NCBI RefSeq assembly: GCF_018682675.1
Contig: NZ_JAFMTR010000113.1
Coordinates: 1-64,000 of the forward strand
DNA: 64,000 nucleotides
Source of the DNA: Sphingopyxis soli
GTDB taxonomy: Bacteria > Pseudomonadota > Alphaproteobacteria > Sphingomonadales > Sphingomonadaceae
Reading direction: 5' to 3'
Below are positions 53,347-63,920 of the stretch, in pieces. The position numbers were made by a program, and so were the translations under genes. Numbering within the stretch: the stretch's first letter is position 1; every line of letters begins with the position of its first letter. The notes beneath the pieces are model-generated. The model made no database searches. It was not told where the DNA came from and worked only from the letters and a program-made list of their open reading frames with translations.

Positions 53347-55113
53347 ATGAGGAATATGACCGCGAAGCTCTTGTCCTGTGCCGTCGTCGTGCTCGCAGCC
53401 GGCTCGGTGCCCGCTCTTGCCGCCGATGCGAGCCCGTCCGATTTCCGGGCCGCTCCGCAAACAGTGCCCGACATCCTCTCCGCCAAACAGAAGCAGCTCT
53501 ACACGCAGGTGCTCGCCGCGATCCGAGGCCAGCGGTGGGCCGAGGCGAAGGCGCTGATCGGCGACGACAATGGTCCGCTCGCGGACTTTCTGCGCGCCGA
53601 ACTGCTGACCGCCGCGAACAGCCCGCGCGCCGAAGTCGCGGACATCATGCCGATCCTTTCGCGCTCGCCGCAATTGCCGCAGGCCGACCAGCTCGGCCGT
53701 CTTGCGGCGAAACGCGGCGCGACCGACATTCCGGCGCTGCCTTCGCAGGCGCGGCTCGCCTGGGCAGGCAGCGCGCCGCGCCGAGTCGGCGCGGACAGCA
53801 TAAGCGATCCGTCGGCATCCGGCCTCGCGCGCTCGATACCCGACCGGATCAAGAACGACGACCCCGCCGGCGCCGAAGCGCTTTACAGTGCCGCCGCCGA
53901 CAAGCTGACGCCCGAGGCGCGCGACGAATGGCAACAGAAGATCGCCTGGTCCTATTATATCGAGAATGACGATGCGAACGCGCTTCGCCTCGCGCTCGCC
54001 GCGGCGCAGGGCCGCAGTGCTTGGGCGACGCAGGCCGCATGGGTGCAGGGTCTCGCCGCGTGGCGCCTGCGCGACTATCGCACCTCGCTCGTCGCCTTCG
54101 ATCGCGTCGCCAAGGAAGCGCCCGACAGCGAATTGCGCGCCGCGGCCTATTATTGGGCCGCGCGCGCCGCGATCGCCTCGGGCGAACCGGCTTCGGTTCA
54201 GCCGCGGCTGCGCGCCGCCGCAGCGAACGAGGAAACGCTCTACGGCCTGCTCGCCGCCGAGACCCTGGGGGTCGAAACCGATCGCCAGCGCGAGAATGTC
54301 CGCCCCGATCGCAGCGCTTGGCGCGCGCTCGAGGATCTGCCCAACGTCCGCGCCGCGATGGCCTTTGCCGAAATCGGCGAGGATGGATATGCGGACGAAC
54401 TGCTCCGCCATCAGGCCCGCATCGGCGACCCGCGCCAGCACGAACAACTGATCGGCATGGCGCAGGCGCTCAGCTTGCCCGAAACGCAACTTTACCTGGC
54501 GCACAACACGCCGCAGGGGCGCAAGCTTTCGGCCGCGACGCGCTATCCGCAACCAAGGTGGGAGCCCAATGGCGGCTGGCGCGTCGATCCGGCGCTGGTG
54601 TTCGCCCACACGCTCCAGGAATCGAGGTTCCAGCGCAAGGCGGTCAGCCCCGCGGGTGCGACCGGGCTGATGCAGGTGCGTCCCGGGACCGCATCGGACC
54701 TCGCGCGCTGGAACGGCGACGGCCGCGCGCCCGGCGACCTCAAGATCCCCGCCGTGAACATGGATTTCGGCCAACGCTATCTGCAATATCTCAGCAAGGA
54801 CAGCTCTATCGGCGGCCAGCTTCCGAAAGTCATCGCCGCGTATAACGCCGGCCCCGCGCCGATCGCACGCTGGCAGACCGAGATCCGCGATGGCGGCGAC
54901 CCCCTGCTCTACATCGAATCGATCCCCTATTGGGAAACGCGCGGCTATGTCGGCATCGTGCTCCGCAATTACTGGATGTACGAAGCGCAGCAAGGCAAGC
55001 CCTCGGTCAGCCGCGCCGCGCTCGCGCAGGGCAAATGGCCGCGCTTTCCCGACAGCAAGGACCGCGTGCGGCTGACCTGGGCCGGACCCGCTGGCCTCGC
55101 CAATGCCGATTGA
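53347..55113 (+). CDS. soluble lytic murein transglycosylase
   Basis: A 588-residue Slt70-like lytic transglycosylase cleaving peptidoglycan to 1,6-anhydro products. Signal peptide (about 1-26), a long superhelical alpha domain with several tandem helix pairs, and the goose-lysozyme-like C-terminal domain with catalytic Glu in HTLQESRFQ, then GATGLMQVRPGTA, NMDFGQRYLQYL and IAAYNAGPAP. Four bases after the UDG-like gene; its stop overlaps moaB by eleven bases. Confidence 0.93.
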   Translation: MRNMTAKLLSCAVVVLAAGSVPALAADASPSDFRAAPQTVPDILSAKQKQLYTQVLAAIRGQRWAEAKALIGDDNGPLADFLRAELLTAANSPRAEVADIMPILSRSPQLPQADQLGRLAAKRGATDIPALPSQARLAWAGSAPRRVGADSISDPSASGLARSIPDRIKNDDPAGAEALYSAAADKLTPEARDEWQQKIAWSYYIENDDANALRLALAAAQGRSAWATQAAWVQGLAAWRLRDYRTSLVAFDRVAKEAPDSELRAAAYYWAARAAIASGEPASVQPRLRAAAANEETLYGLLAAETLGVETDRQRENVRPDRSAWRALEDLPNVRAAMAFAEIGEDGYADELLRHQARIGDPRQHEQLIGMAQALSLPETQLYLAHNTPQGRKLSAATRYPQPRWEPNGGWRVDPALVFAHTLQESRFQRKAVSPAGATGLMQVRPGTASDLARWNGDGRAPGDLKIPAVNMDFGQRYLQYLSKDSSIGGQLPKVIAAYNAGPAPIARWQTEIRDGGDPLLYIESIPYWETRGYVGIVLRNYWMYEAQQGKPSVSRAALAQGKWPRFPDSKDRVRLTWAGPAGLANAD

Positions 55114-55627
55114 CGAAAGCCTGCCGTTCAGGCCGGTCCGCATCGCCGTCCTGACCGTGTCGGACAGTCGCAGCGCGGCCGACGACAAGTCGGGCGACAA
55201 GCTCGCAGACCTGCTGACGGCGGCGGGCCATATCCTCGCCGAGCGCGCCATCGTCCGCGACGACCGCGACCAGATCGTCTCGCGCCTCCACAATTGGATC
55301 GACAATCCCGAGATCGATGTCGTCCTCACGACCGGCGGCACCGGCGTCACCGGCCGCGACGTCACGCCCGAAGCGCTGCACCGGCTCGACGGCAAGGATA
55401 TTCCCGGTTTCGGCGAGCTGTTCCGCTGGATCAGCTTTCAGAAGATCGGTACGTCGACGATCCAGTCGCGCGCCTGCGCGATCGTCGCTCGCGGCACCTA
55501 TATCTTTGCGCTCCCCGGTTCGACCGGCGCCGTCACCGACGCGTGGGAGGGCATCTTGTCGACCCAGCTCGACAGCCGCCACAAGCCTTGCAACTTCGTC
55601 GAGTTGATGCCACGGCTGACGGAATAG
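55103..55627 (+). CDS. moaB: molybdenum cofactor biosynthesis protein B
   Basis: MoaB/MogA-type molybdopterin adenylyltransferase of 174 residues. VLTVSDSRSAADDKSGD, TTGGTGVTGRDVTPEAL and GFGELFR, FALPGSTGAVTDAW are the MPT-binding blocks. Start ATG at 55103 lies inside the end of the transglycosylase gene, so coupling is likely. No other mo genes nearby. Confidence 0.94.
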   Translation: MPIDESLPFRPVRIAVLTVSDSRSAADDKSGDKLADLLTAAGHILAERAIVRDDRDQIVSRLHNWIDNPEIDVVLTTGGTGVTGRDVTPEALHRLDGKDIPGFGELFRWISFQKIGTSTIQSRACAIVARGTYIFALPGSTGAVTDAWEGILSTQLDSRHKPCNFVELMPRLTE

Positions 55628-55708
55628 AAGAACGATCGCACCCGCGAAGGCGGGGTCCGACGAATATTTGTTCTTTCTTTGTTCCCATCGATGCGATAGT
55701 TTCTGCCG

Positions 55709-56797
55709 ATGGAATCCGCCAAGCCCCTCCCCCCTGTTTCCGGCCGCGGCGCCCCCACCAATTTGCGCCCGACCCGCACCGGATCGCTCGACCGGACGGC
55801 CGATGGCGACTGGCTGGACGTGGCGGAGGACGTCGATGGCGCACCGCCGCCGCTGCGCACGACCGTTACCGTCGAGCGCCCGAAGACGATCATTTCCCGC
55901 AACACGTCGCCCGACATCGGCTTCGACCGCTCGATCAACCCCTATCGCGGCTGCGAACATGGCTGCATCTATTGCTTCGCGCGGCCGACGCACGCCTTTC
56001 ACGACCTGTCGCCCGGGCTCGATTTCGAAAGCAGGCTCTTCGCCAAACCCGACGCCGCCAAGCTGCTGCGCGCCGAACTCGCCAAACGCAGTTACAAGGT
56101 TGCGCCGCTCGCGATCGGCACCAACACCGACGGTTATCAGCCGATCGAGCGCGAATGGGGCATCACCCGGTCGATCGTCGAGGTGCTGGCCGAAACGCGG
56201 CACCCGCTGCTGATCACGACCAAGTCGGACCGCCTGCTTCGCGACATCGACCTGCTCGCCGCCATGGCGCGCGACAATCTGGTCGGCGTCGCGATTTCGG
56301 TGACGACGCTCGATCCCCGGGTCGCGCGGACGCTCGAGCCGCGCGCGCCCCACCCGCGCCGACGCCTGGCTGCGATCCGCAAGCTGATCGATGCGGGGGT
56401 GCCGACGCAGGTCAATATCTCGCCGATCGTGCCCGCGATCACCGATCACGAGATCGAGGCGATCATGGCGGCCGCGGCGGAGGCGGGCGCGATCCGCGCC
56501 TCCTACATCCTGATGCGCCTGCCGTTCGAGGTCGCGCCGCTCTTTCGCGCCTGGCTCGCGGCGCATTATCCCGATCGCGCCGACAAGGTCATGCATATGG
56601 TGCAGGACATTCGCGGCGGGCGCGACAATGACCCCGGTTTTTTCACGCGCATGAAGGGACAGGGCATCTGGCCGCAGCTCATCCGCCAGCGCGTCAAGCG
56701 CGCCGCGCGCCAACATGGCATGGACAAGAGCTTCCCGCCGCTCCGCAGCGACCTGTTCCGCCCGCCCGAGCGCGACGGCCAGATGGAACTGTTCTAG
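55709..56797 (+). CDS. PA0069-family radical SAM protein
   Basis: A 362-residue radical-SAM protein of the family named after Pseudomonas PA0069, related to spore photoproduct lyase-like proteins. The cluster motif is C82-x3-C86-x2-C89 (GCEHGCIYCFARPTHAF), after RSINPYRGCEH. Family members are nearly all uncharacterised; no substrate can be assigned. The C-terminal DPGFFTRMKGQG and QMELF tail is conserved in the family as far as I recall. Convergent with the acyl-CoA synthetase gene, overlapping by four bases. Confidence 0.9.
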   Translation: MESAKPLPPVSGRGAPTNLRPTRTGSLDRTADGDWLDVAEDVDGAPPPLRTTVTVERPKTIISRNTSPDIGFDRSINPYRGCEHGCIYCFARPTHAFHDLSPGLDFESRLFAKPDAAKLLRAELAKRSYKVAPLAIGTNTDGYQPIEREWGITRSIVEVLAETRHPLLITTKSDRLLRDIDLLAAMARDNLVGVAISVTTLDPRVARTLEPRAPHPRRRLAAIRKLIDAGVPTQVNISPIVPAITDHEIEAIMAAAAEAGAIRASYILMRLPFEVAPLFRAWLAAHYPDRADKVMHMVQDIRGGRDNDPGFFTRMKGQGIWPQLIRQRVKRAARQHGMDKSFPPLRSDLFRPPERDGQMELF

Positions 56798-58407
56798 GCG
56801 GCAGTCAAAGACCGCAGCTTGTAATCCTTGTAATCGTCGCGGATTTGGCGCTTCAACAGCTTGCCCGTCGCGGTGTGCGGCAGTTCGTCGACGAACACGA
56901 CTTCATCGGGCAGCCACCATTTGGCAACCTTGTCCTTGAGGTAATCGACGACGCTCGCCTCGCTCACCTCGGCGCCCGGCTTCTTCACGATCAGCAGGAT
57001 CGGCCGCTCGTCCCACTTGGGGTGAAAAACGCCGACAGCTGCCGCTTCCTGCACCCCCGGCGCGCCGACCGCGGCGTTTTCGAGTTCGATCGACGAAATC
57101 CATTCACCGCCCGACTTGATGACATCCTTCGCGCGGTCGGTGATCTGCATCACGCCGTCGGGATGGATGACCGAAACGTCGCCGGTGTCGAACCAGCCGT
57201 CGTCGTCGGCGGCATCCTCGCCCGCCTTGAAGTAGCGCTGGATGATCCACGGCCCGCGAATCTGTAACCGCCCGCTCGTCACGCCGTCGCGCGGAAGTTC
57301 GTTGCCCTCGTCATCGACGACGCGCAGTTCGACCCCGAACGGCGGACAGCCTTGGCGGCAGACGATATCGACGCGCTCGTCGAACGCCATCTCGTCCCAG
57401 TTCCACGGGCGCTTGCCCATCGTCCCGATCGGCGAGGTTTCGGTCATGCCCCACGCGTGACCGACGTCGACCCCCGCCTTCATGAAACGCTCGATCATTG
57501 CGCGCGGCGCCGCCGATCCGCCGATGATCACGCGATACAGCTTGCCATAGCCGATGCCCGTCGCGTCCATGTGCGCGAACATTGCCAGCCAGACGGTCGG
57601 CACCCCCGCGCTGTGGGTCACGCCTTCTTCGTGGATCAGGTCGCACAGCACCTGCGCCTCGTTGGTCGCCGAAAACACCAGCTTTGCGCCGACCGTCGCC
57701 GCCGCGAAGGGAATGCCCCAACTGTTCGCATGGAACATCGGCACGATCGGCAGGATCACGCTGCGGTTCGACATGTCGAACACGTCGGGCTGTATCTCGG
57801 TGATCGCGTGGATGACATTCGAGCGATGCTCGTAGAGCACACCCTTCGGATTGCCCGTCGTGCCGCTGGTGTAGCAAAGCCCGACCGGATCGCGCTCGTC
57901 CAGTTCCACCCATTCGAAGCGCCCGTCCTCGGCGCCGATCAGATCGCGGTAGGATTTATAGTCGCCCTGCGCAGGCGCATCGAACAGCACGAAATGTTCG
58001 ACCGTGGGAAGCTGGTCGCGCAGCCGCTCGACGATCGGCAGGAACGCCGCGTCAAACAGCAACACGCGGTCTTCGGCATGATTGATGATATAGACGAGCT
58101 GCTCGTCGAACAGCCGCGGGTTCACGGTGTGCAATACCCCGCCCATGCCGGCGGTGCCGTACCAGCTGACGAGGTGATGGCCGTGGTTCATCGCCAGCGT
58201 CGCGATGCGGTCGCCCTTCTGCATTCCCAGCCTGACCATCGCGGCGGCGAAGCGGCGGGCGTCCGCGCCCACCTCGCCCCACGTCGAGCGCGTGACGCTG
58301 CCATCGGCCCAGCGCGAGACGATCTCGCGCCCCGCATGTTCGCGTGCGGCATGATCGATCAGGCTAGTGACGAGCAGCGGCTGACCCTGCATTCCCATTT
58401 TCGGCAT
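56794..58407 (-). CDS. medium/long-chain acyl-CoA synthetase
   Basis: A 537-residue AMP-forming acyl-CoA ligase. P-loop [25 protein letters not shown] adenine region, FDTGDV, and the C-terminal [16 protein letters not shown] and [13 protein letters not shown] with the catalytic Lys. The overall pattern fits AlkK-like or FadD3-like medium-to-long chain ligases. Start is among closely spaced ATGs (58407, 58398, 58392); the choice does not affect domains. Feeds acyl-CoA oxidation with ETF-QO and the propionyl pathway. Confidence 0.93.
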   Translation of the reverse strand: MPKMGMQGQPLLVTSLIDHAAREHAGREIVSRWADGSVTRSTWGEVGADARRFAAAMVRLGMQKGDRIATLAMNHGHHLVSWYGTAGMGGVLHTVNPRLFDEQLVYIINHAEDRVLLFDAAFLPIVERLRDQLPTVEHFVLFDAPAQGDYKSYRDLIGAEDGRFEWVELDERDPVGLCYTSGTTGNPKGVLYEHRSNVIHAITEIQPDVFDMSNRSVILPIVPMFHANSWGIPFAAATVGAKLVFSATNEAQVLCDLIHEEGVTHSAGVPTVWLAMFAHMDATGIGYGKLYRVIIGGSAAPRAMIERFMKAGVDVGHAWGMTETSPIGTMGKRPWNWDEMAFDERVDIVCRQGCPPFGVELRVVDDEGNELPRDGVTSGRLQIRGPWIIQRYFKAGEDAADDDGWFDTGDVSVIHPDGVMQITDRAKDVIKSGGEWISSIELENAAVGAPGVQEAAAVGVFHPKWDERPILLIVKKPGAEVSEASVVDYLKDKVAKWWLPDEVVFVDELPHTATGKLLKRQIRDDYKDYKLRSLTAA

Positions 58408-58471
58408 CCTCGATTATCGTTGCCGCTTAGGAATAGGGCCGGAAATGCGTGCTATGCAAGGGTGAAGCGGG

Positions 58472-61400
58472 CTATCGCGCCCTGAAATCGCGCGGCGCGA
58501 CCAGCGAAAGAGCGGGTTCGGTTACGCCTGCAATCATTTCAAGCCGCGAGACGGTGTCGGGGCCGAGGGCGAAGCTCCGGCCAAGCTCCACCCGCACATC
58601 CTCATCGGTCAGCGGATCGCGCGTTGCGATGACCACCTTGCCGCGCGCATCGTCGCGACGTTCGAGCAGTTTTGCGATTTCCGCGACCGCATCGGCCAGG
58701 TCGACCCTGCACGTCAGCTGCAACGCCGCCGTCGCCGCTATTTCGGCGAGCGATTGCGCCCCGCGCACGGTAACGCGCGGCGTCTCCTCGCCTTCGAGCA
58801 GGTCAAGCTCGACGGACAGGATCGCGCAGCCGCCTTCAGCCGCCAGCGCCTCGAGCACCTTTCCCGCCTGCTCGTCGAAACAGCTCGACTGGAATTGTCC
58901 GCTGCGGTCGGACAGCGTCAGATTGAGGAAGCGGTTGCCACGTTGCGACACGCGCGGGCGCGCGCTTTCGACCATTGCCGCCATCACCATCGGGATGCGC
59001 GTTCCCGGCGTCATGTCGACATTCTCGCAAATATCGCCATAGGAGCGCGCGCCGCGTGCCGCGACGATCGCCTCATATTGCTCGACCGGGTGGGCAGAGA
59101 AGTAAAAGCCGAATGCCTCCTTCTCGCGCGTCATGCGCTCCGCGAGCGTCCAGGGCTCGGCCGCCGACAGCTGCAGCACCGGGGCGATCGCGACATCGCC
59201 CCCGAACAGGCCGCCCTGCCCCGTCGAGCGCTCGTGCGCCGAGCTGTTCGCACAGGCGAGCAGCGCCTCGGCGCCGGCGAAGGCGGTCGGCCGGTCGGGC
59301 TCGACGCAATCGAAGGCGCCGCCAGCGGCCAGCGCCTCGATCTGCCGCCGGTTGAGCAGCTTGGGGTCGATGCGCGCCGCGAAATCGTCGAGGCTCGCGA
59401 AATCGCCCTTCGCATGGCGCTCGGCGACCAGCGCCTCCATCGCCTTCTCGCCGACGCCTTTCAGCGCGCCGAGCGCGTAGCGCACCGTCAACCCATCCTC
59501 GCCGCGCCCGACCGAGAAATCGGCTTCGCTCTCGTTGATCGACGGACCCGAAACCTCCACGCCCAGCCGGCGCATGTCGTCGATGAAGACCGACAGCTTG
59601 TCGGTCTGGTGGCTGTCGAACGACATCGACGCCGCAAAAAACTCGTGCGGATAATGGGCTTTCAGCCAGGCCGTCTGATACGACAGCAAAGCGTAAGCCG
59701 CCGCGTGGCTCTTGTTGAAACCATATCCTGCGAACTTGTCGATCAAGTCGAACAGCTCGTTCGCGGCCTTCGCATCGATGCCGTTGTGCTCGCCGCAGCC
59801 CTTGACGAAGGTGTCGCGCTGCGCGTCCATCTCCGCCTGAACCTTCTTGCCCATCGCGCGGCGCAGCAGGTCGGCGCCGCCGAGGCTGTAGCCGGCGAGG
59901 ATCTGCGCCGCCTGCATCACCTGCTCCTGATAGACGAAGATGCCATAGGTTTCGGCGAGGATGCCTTCGAGCAGCGGATGCGGATAGGCGATCGGCTCGC
60001 GCCCGTTCTTGCGCGCCCCGAACAACGGAATATTGTCCATCGGACCCGGGCGATAGAGCGCCACGAGCGCGATGATGTCGCCGAAATTGGTCGGTTTGAC
60101 CGCCGACAGCGTGCGCCGCATGCCTTCGGATTCCAGCTGGAACACCCCGACCGTCTCGCCGCGCTGCAGCAGTTCATAGACCGCCGGATCGTCCCAGCCG
60201 AGCGTATCGAGATCGACATCGACCCCGCGCAGCGCGAGCAGCCGCTTCGCTTCCTTCAGCACCGACAGCGTCTTGAGGCCGAGGAAGTCGAACTTCACCA
60301 GCCCCGCAGTCTCGACATATTTCATGTCGAACTGCGTCACCGGCATGTCCGAGCGCGGGTCGCGATAGAGCGGGACGAGCTGGTCGAGCGGCCGGTCGCC
60401 GATCACCACCCCCGCCGCGTGGGTCGAACTGTGCCGCGGCAGCCCTTCGAGCTGGCGCGCCATGTCGAACAGGCGGCGCACGCCGTCGTCCTGCTTATAT
60501 TCGGTCATTAACTCGCTGACGCCGTTCAATGCGCGTTCGAGCGTCCAGGGATCGGTCGGATGGTTCGGTACCAGCTTCGCGAGCCGGTCGACCTGACCAT
60601 AGCTCATCTGGAGCACGCGGCCGGTGTCCTTCAGCACCGCGCGCGCCTTCAGCTTACCGAAGGTGATGATCTGCGCCACCGTGTCGCGACCGTATTTTTC
60701 CTGCACATAGCGGATCACCTCGCCGCGCCGCGTTTCGCAGAAGTCGATGTCGAAGTCGGGCATCGACACGCGCTCGGGATTGAGGAAGCGTTCGAACAGC
60801 AGGCCGAGCTTCAAGGGATCGAGGTCGGTGATCGTCAACGCCCAGGCGACGACGCTGCCCGCACCCGACCCGCGCCCCGGCCCCACCGGAATGTCATGCG
60901 CCTTTGCCCATTTGATGAAGTCGGCAACGATCAGGAAATAGCCGGGAAAACCCATCTGGGTAATGACATCGACCTCGAAATCGAGGCGCTTGACATAGGC
61001 TTCGCGTTCCTCGGCGGAAAGGTCGGGATAATGCGCGAGCCGCGCCTCCAGCCCCGCATGGGCGTCGGCCTTGAGCTGCGCCGCCTCGCCCTCGCGGTCG
61101 CCTGCAAGGCTGGGCAGGATCGGCTTGCGCTTGGGCGCCATGATGGCGCAGCGCTGCGCGACGACGAGCGTATTATGCATCGCCTCGGGCAGGTCGCTGA
61201 ACGCATCCTCCATCGCCTCGGCGGGCTTCAGCCAAGCCTCCGGGTTCGACACGCGCCGGTCCTCGCTCTCGACATAGGCCGATTGCGCGATGCACAGCAT
61301 CGCGTCGTGCGCAGCGTGGAATTGCGGCTCGACGAAATTGGCGGGATTGGTCGCGACGATCGGCAGCGCCCGGGCATAGGCCAGATCGATCAGCGCGTTC

Positions 61401-61960
61401 TCGGCGGCCATTTCGGTCGCGTCGTTGCGGCGCGACAGTTCGATGTAAAGCCGCCCCCCGAACAGCGCCTCCAATTGCTCGACATAATCGTCGGCCGCGA
61501 TTTTCTGCTCGCCCGCAAGCAACCGCGCGAGAGCTCCCTCGCCGCCACCGGTCAGGCAAATGAGGCCGTCAGTCTTCCCTGCCATGTCGGCGAGCGTGAC
61601 ATGCGGATCCTGCTCGACCGGACGGCCGAGATGCGCCGCCGACACCAGCGCGCACAGATTGTTGTAGCCCGTATCGTCCTGTGCATAGAGCGCGAGCCAG
61701 TCGATCATCGGCGCGCCGTTCGCCAGCCGCTGTCCCGGCCGCGCGACGCTCAGGAAGGCGCCGACGATCGGCTGCACCCCCGCCGCCTTGCACGCCTCGC
61801 CGAACGCCATGACGCCGTAGAGACCGTTGCGATCGGCGACCGCGATCGCAGGAAACCCGCGATCGCGTGCGGCTTTCGCAATCGCCTTGGGCTCGATCGC
61901 TCCTTCGAGCATCGTAAAGCTGGAGAAAACGCGCAAGGGAACGAAGGGGCTGTAGGCCAT
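58472..61960 (-). CDS. dnaE: DNA polymerase III alpha subunit
   Basis: Replicative DNA polymerase, 1162 residues. N-terminal PHP domain (FVPLRVFSSFTMLEGAI), the polymerase active site acids in MPDFDIDFCETRRGEVIRYV, GPGRGSGAGSVVAWAL, HSSTHAAGVVI and the finger region YQEQVMQAAQILAGYSL, then helix-hairpin-helix and OB domains at the C-terminus (RGNRFLNLTLSDRSGQF). It is the DnaE1 type, with no adjacent imuA/imuB. Single gene unit. Confidence 0.97.
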   Translation of the reverse strand: MAYSPFVPLRVFSSFTMLEGAIEPKAIAKAARDRGFPAIAVADRNGLYGVMAFGEACKAAGVQPIVGAFLSVARPGQRLANGAPMIDWLALYAQDDTGYNNLCALVSAAHLGRPVEQDPHVTLADMAGKTDGLICLTGGGEGALARLLAGEQKIAADDYVEQLEALFGGRLYIELSRRNDATEMAAENALIDLAYARALPIVATNPANFVEPQFHAAHDAMLCIAQSAYVESEDRRVSNPEAWLKPAEAMEDAFSDLPEAMHNTLVVAQRCAIMAPKRKPILPSLAGDREGEAAQLKADAHAGLEARLAHYPDLSAEEREAYVKRLDFEVDVITQMGFPGYFLIVADFIKWAKAHDIPVGPGRGSGAGSVVAWALTITDLDPLKLGLLFERFLNPERVSMPDFDIDFCETRRGEVIRYVQEKYGRDTVAQIITFGKLKARAVLKDTGRVLQMSYGQVDRLAKLVPNHPTDPWTLERALNGVSELMTEYKQDDGVRRLFDMARQLEGLPRHSSTHAAGVVIGDRPLDQLVPLYRDPRSDMPVTQFDMKYVETAGLVKFDFLGLKTLSVLKEAKRLLALRGVDVDLDTLGWDDPAVYELLQRGETVGVFQLESEGMRRTLSAVKPTNFGDIIALVALYRPGPMDNIPLFGARKNGREPIAYPHPLLEGILAETYGIFVYQEQVMQAAQILAGYSLGGADLLRRAMGKKVQAEMDAQRDTFVKGCGEHNGIDAKAANELFDLIDKFAGYGFNKSHAAAYALLSYQTAWLKAHYPHEFFAASMSFDSHQTDKLSVFIDDMRRLGVEVSGPSINESEADFSVGRGEDGLTVRYALGALKGVGEKAMEALVAERHAKGDFASLDDFAARIDPKLLNRRQIEALAAGGAFDCVEPDRPTAFAGAEALLACANSSAHERSTGQGGLFGGDVAIAPVLQLSAAEPWTLAERMTREKEAFGFYFSAHPVEQYEAIVAARGARSYGDICENVDMTPGTRIPMVMAAMVESARPRVSQRGNRFLNLTLSDRSGQFQSSCFDEQAGKVLEALAAEGGCAILSVELDLLEGEETPRVTVRGAQSLAEIAATAALQLTCRVDLADAVAEIAKLLERRDDARGKVVIATRDPLTDEDVRVELGRSFALGPDTVSRLEMIAGVTEPALSLVAPRDFRAR

Positions 61961-62034
61961 CGGATGACGCTAGGCATATGTGACGATTCGGGGAAGCGTC
62001 AGTGTGCGAATTATGCACATCCGCTGCACATAAA

Positions 62035-62122
62035 CCGTTCGTGCTGAGCATGTCGAAGCACCGCACTTTCCTTCAACGTCGCAAACTGAAGGACGGCCCT
62101 TCGACAAGCTCAGGGCGAACGG
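62035..62122. repeat. REP-like inverted repeat between gpx and dnaE
   Basis: Arms 62035-62058 and 62099-62122 are near-perfect inverted repeats (CTTCGACAAGCTCAGGGCGAACGG and its complement, three mismatches). Same core as the palindrome at 1490-1559, so at least two copies of this family are in the window. It lies after the gpx stop. Confidence 0.75.
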
Positions 62123-62134
62123 ATTTTACAGGCG

Positions 62135-62611
62135 CTATCCCAGCAGTTCTTCAATCTCTTTGCGCAGCTGCTCGGGCTTGGTCGTCGGCGCGTGGCGCGA
62201 TACCACCTTGCCGTTGCGATCGACGAGGAATTTGGTGAAGTTCCACTTGATCCCGCTACCCAGCAGCCCGGTCTGCTCGTCCTTCAGATGTTTGAAGATC
62301 GGATCGGCGTTCGGTCCGTTGACGTCGATCTTCGCCATCAAGGGGAAGGTCACATCATAGGTCAGCGAACAGAAATTCGCGATCTCCTCCGCATCGCCCG
62401 GCTCCTGCGCGCCGAACTGGTTGCACGGAAAGCCCAGCACCTCGAACCCGCGATCCTTGTAATCGCGATAGAGCTCCTCAAGCCCCTCATATTGCGGGGT
62501 AAAGCCGCATTTCGACGCGGTGTTGACGATCAGCAGCACCTTGCCCTTGTAATCGGCCAGCGGCTGCTCGCCGCCGCCCGGCAGCTTCGCCGAAAGATCA
62601 TAGAGGCCCAT
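62135..62611 (-). CDS. glutathione peroxidase
   Basis: A 158-residue thiol peroxidase of the glutathione peroxidase family. Peroxidatic Cys35 in NTASKCGFTP replaces selenocysteine; LGFPCNQFGAQEPG and WNFTKFLVDRNGKVV complete the Cys/Gln/Trp set. In bacteria many are thioredoxin- rather than glutathione-dependent; the LGFPCNQF Cys is the likely resolving residue. GGGGGAG upstream of the ATG. Confidence 0.95.
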   Translation of the reverse strand: MGLYDLSAKLPGGGEQPLADYKGKVLLIVNTASKCGFTPQYEGLEELYRDYKDRGFEVLGFPCNQFGAQEPGDAEEIANFCSLTYDVTFPLMAKIDVNGPNADPIFKHLKDEQTGLLGSGIKWNFTKFLVDRNGKVVSRHAPTTKPEQLRKEIEELLG

Positions 62612-62612
62612 A

Positions 62613-63215
62613 TTATTTCTCCCCCGCCTTGCGCGGTCTGTAGATGAAATCGAAGCTCGTCGCCCATGTCAGTCCCTGGTCGGTCGACTGCTCGCCATGC
62701 TGGCGCACCGACCCGTCGGACTGTTTCGAATAGGTCATACGGATAAGGCCGTCCTGCCCCTTGGCAACGACATTCGCCCAATGGCCGGTCAGCACCATCC
62801 TGCCATCAACCGGTCCGCCATCGAAATCGACCCGCGCGCCGGTCGCGTCGACCCACGCCTGCCGCCAGTAGCGGCGCTCGGCGTCATAATGGCTGAACGA
62901 GCCGCCGCCCCCGCCTTTCAGCGGTTTCCACGTCTCGCGGATCGCGCAGCCGAGGAACATCGATTCGATGCTGCTGGTCGCCACCCGCGTGGTGCTGCCG
63001 TTCGGGAACATATCCCATTCGCCGACCCAGAAATCGAAGGCATGATAGTCCGGGCCCGCGCACGGAAGCTGGACCAGCGGCGCGGGTTGCGACGGAATAG
63101 CCGGCGGCGGTGGCGGAAGCTGGATCGGCGGAGGCGGCGGAGGAGGAGACTGAAATCCGGCGTGCGCCGGGGCGGCCGTAAAAGCCAGTCCCGCAAATAA
63201 TAGCGAACGGATCAT
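62613..63215 (-). CDS. exported DUF1579-like protein with proline-rich N-terminus
   Basis: A 200-residue exported protein: signal peptide (about 1-19), then a proline-rich stretch of about 25 residues with runs of 7 and 5 prolines, then a compact beta domain starting YHAFDFWVGEWD, the pattern of DUF1579-like proteins. MVLTGHWANV and TYSKQSDGSVRQHGEQS are typical beta hairpins there. Function unknown; possibly a periplasmic lipid-binding barrel. Stop lies one base before the gpx start, so they are probably cotranscribed. Confidence 0.82.
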   Translation of the reverse strand: MIRSLLFAGLAFTAAPAHAGFQSPPPPPPPIQLPPPPPAIPSQPAPLVQLPCAGPDYHAFDFWVGEWDMFPNGSTTRVATSSIESMFLGCAIRETWKPLKGGGGGSFSHYDAERRYWRQAWVDATGARVDFDGGPVDGRMVLTGHWANVVAKGQDGLIRMTYSKQSDGSVRQHGEQSTDQGLTWATSFDFIYRPRKAGEK

Positions 63216-63242
63216 TCGGCCCCTCCCCGCAGAATCGCGACG

Positions 63243-63920
63243 CTACGCCTCGATATGCCCTTCGTGCAAGCGCAGGACGCGGTCCATGCGCGCGGCGAGC
63301 CGTTCATTGTGCGTCGCGACCAGCGCCGCCGAGCCATGGTCGCGCACCAGCTTCACAAACTGGTCGAACACGCGGTCGGCGGTCGCCTCGTCAAGATTGC
63401 CGGTCGGCTCGTCGGCGAGCACGAGCAGAGGCCGGTTCGCGAGCGCGCGCGCGACAGCAACGCGCTGCTGCTCGCCGCCCGACAGCTTGCTCGGCTTGTG
63501 ATGCAGTCGCTCGGCGAGCCCCAGCCGCCCGAGCAGATCGGTCGCGCGTTCCTCGGCCTCGGCCTGCCGCGCGCCGCGGATCAGTTGCGGCAGCACGACA
63601 TTCTCGATCGCGGTAAAGTCGGGCAGCAGATGGTGGAACTGATAGACGAAGCCGATCTTCTCGCGCCGCGTCCTCGTCCGCTCGCCCTGGTCGATGCGCG
63701 TCACATCCTCGCCGTCGATGCGGATCGTGCCGCCGAAGCCGCCCTCGAGCAGGCCGACGGCCTGCAGCATCGTCGACTTGCCCGATCCCGACGGGCCGAG
63801 CAGCGCGACGATCTCGCCGCGGTTCAGCTTCGCATCGACCCCGCGCAGCACCTCGATGGTGACGTCGGCCTGGGTGAAGCTGCGCTTCAGGCCGGCGAGT
63901 TCAAGGACCACGTCACTCAT
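63243..63920 (-). CDS. lolD: lipoprotein-releasing ABC transporter ATPase LolD
   Basis: ATP-binding subunit of LolCDE, which extracts lipoproteins from the inner membrane. Walker [11 protein letters not shown]-loop YQFHHLL, signature [15 protein letters not shown], Walker [14 protein letters not shown], and H-loop THNERL are all intact. 225 residues. Its ATG lies inside the end of lolC/E (8-base overlap). Confidence 0.96.
   Translation of the reverse strand: MSDVVLELAGLKRSFTQADVTIEVLRGVDAKLNRGEIVALLGPSGSGKSTMLQAVGLLEGGFGGTIRIDGEDVTRIDQGERTRTRREKIGFVYQFHHLLPDFTAIENVVLPQLIRGARQAEAEERATDLLGRLGLAERLHHKPSKLSGGEQQRVAVARALANRPLLVLADEPTGNLDEATADRVFDQFVKLVRDHGSAALVATHNERLAARMDRVLRLHEGHIEA

Noticed and set aside
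55637-55680. Possible terminator after moaB (ACCCGC/GCGGGT with T-rich stretch)
   Set aside because: Stem is short and imperfect and the T residues are interrupted; too weak to list.
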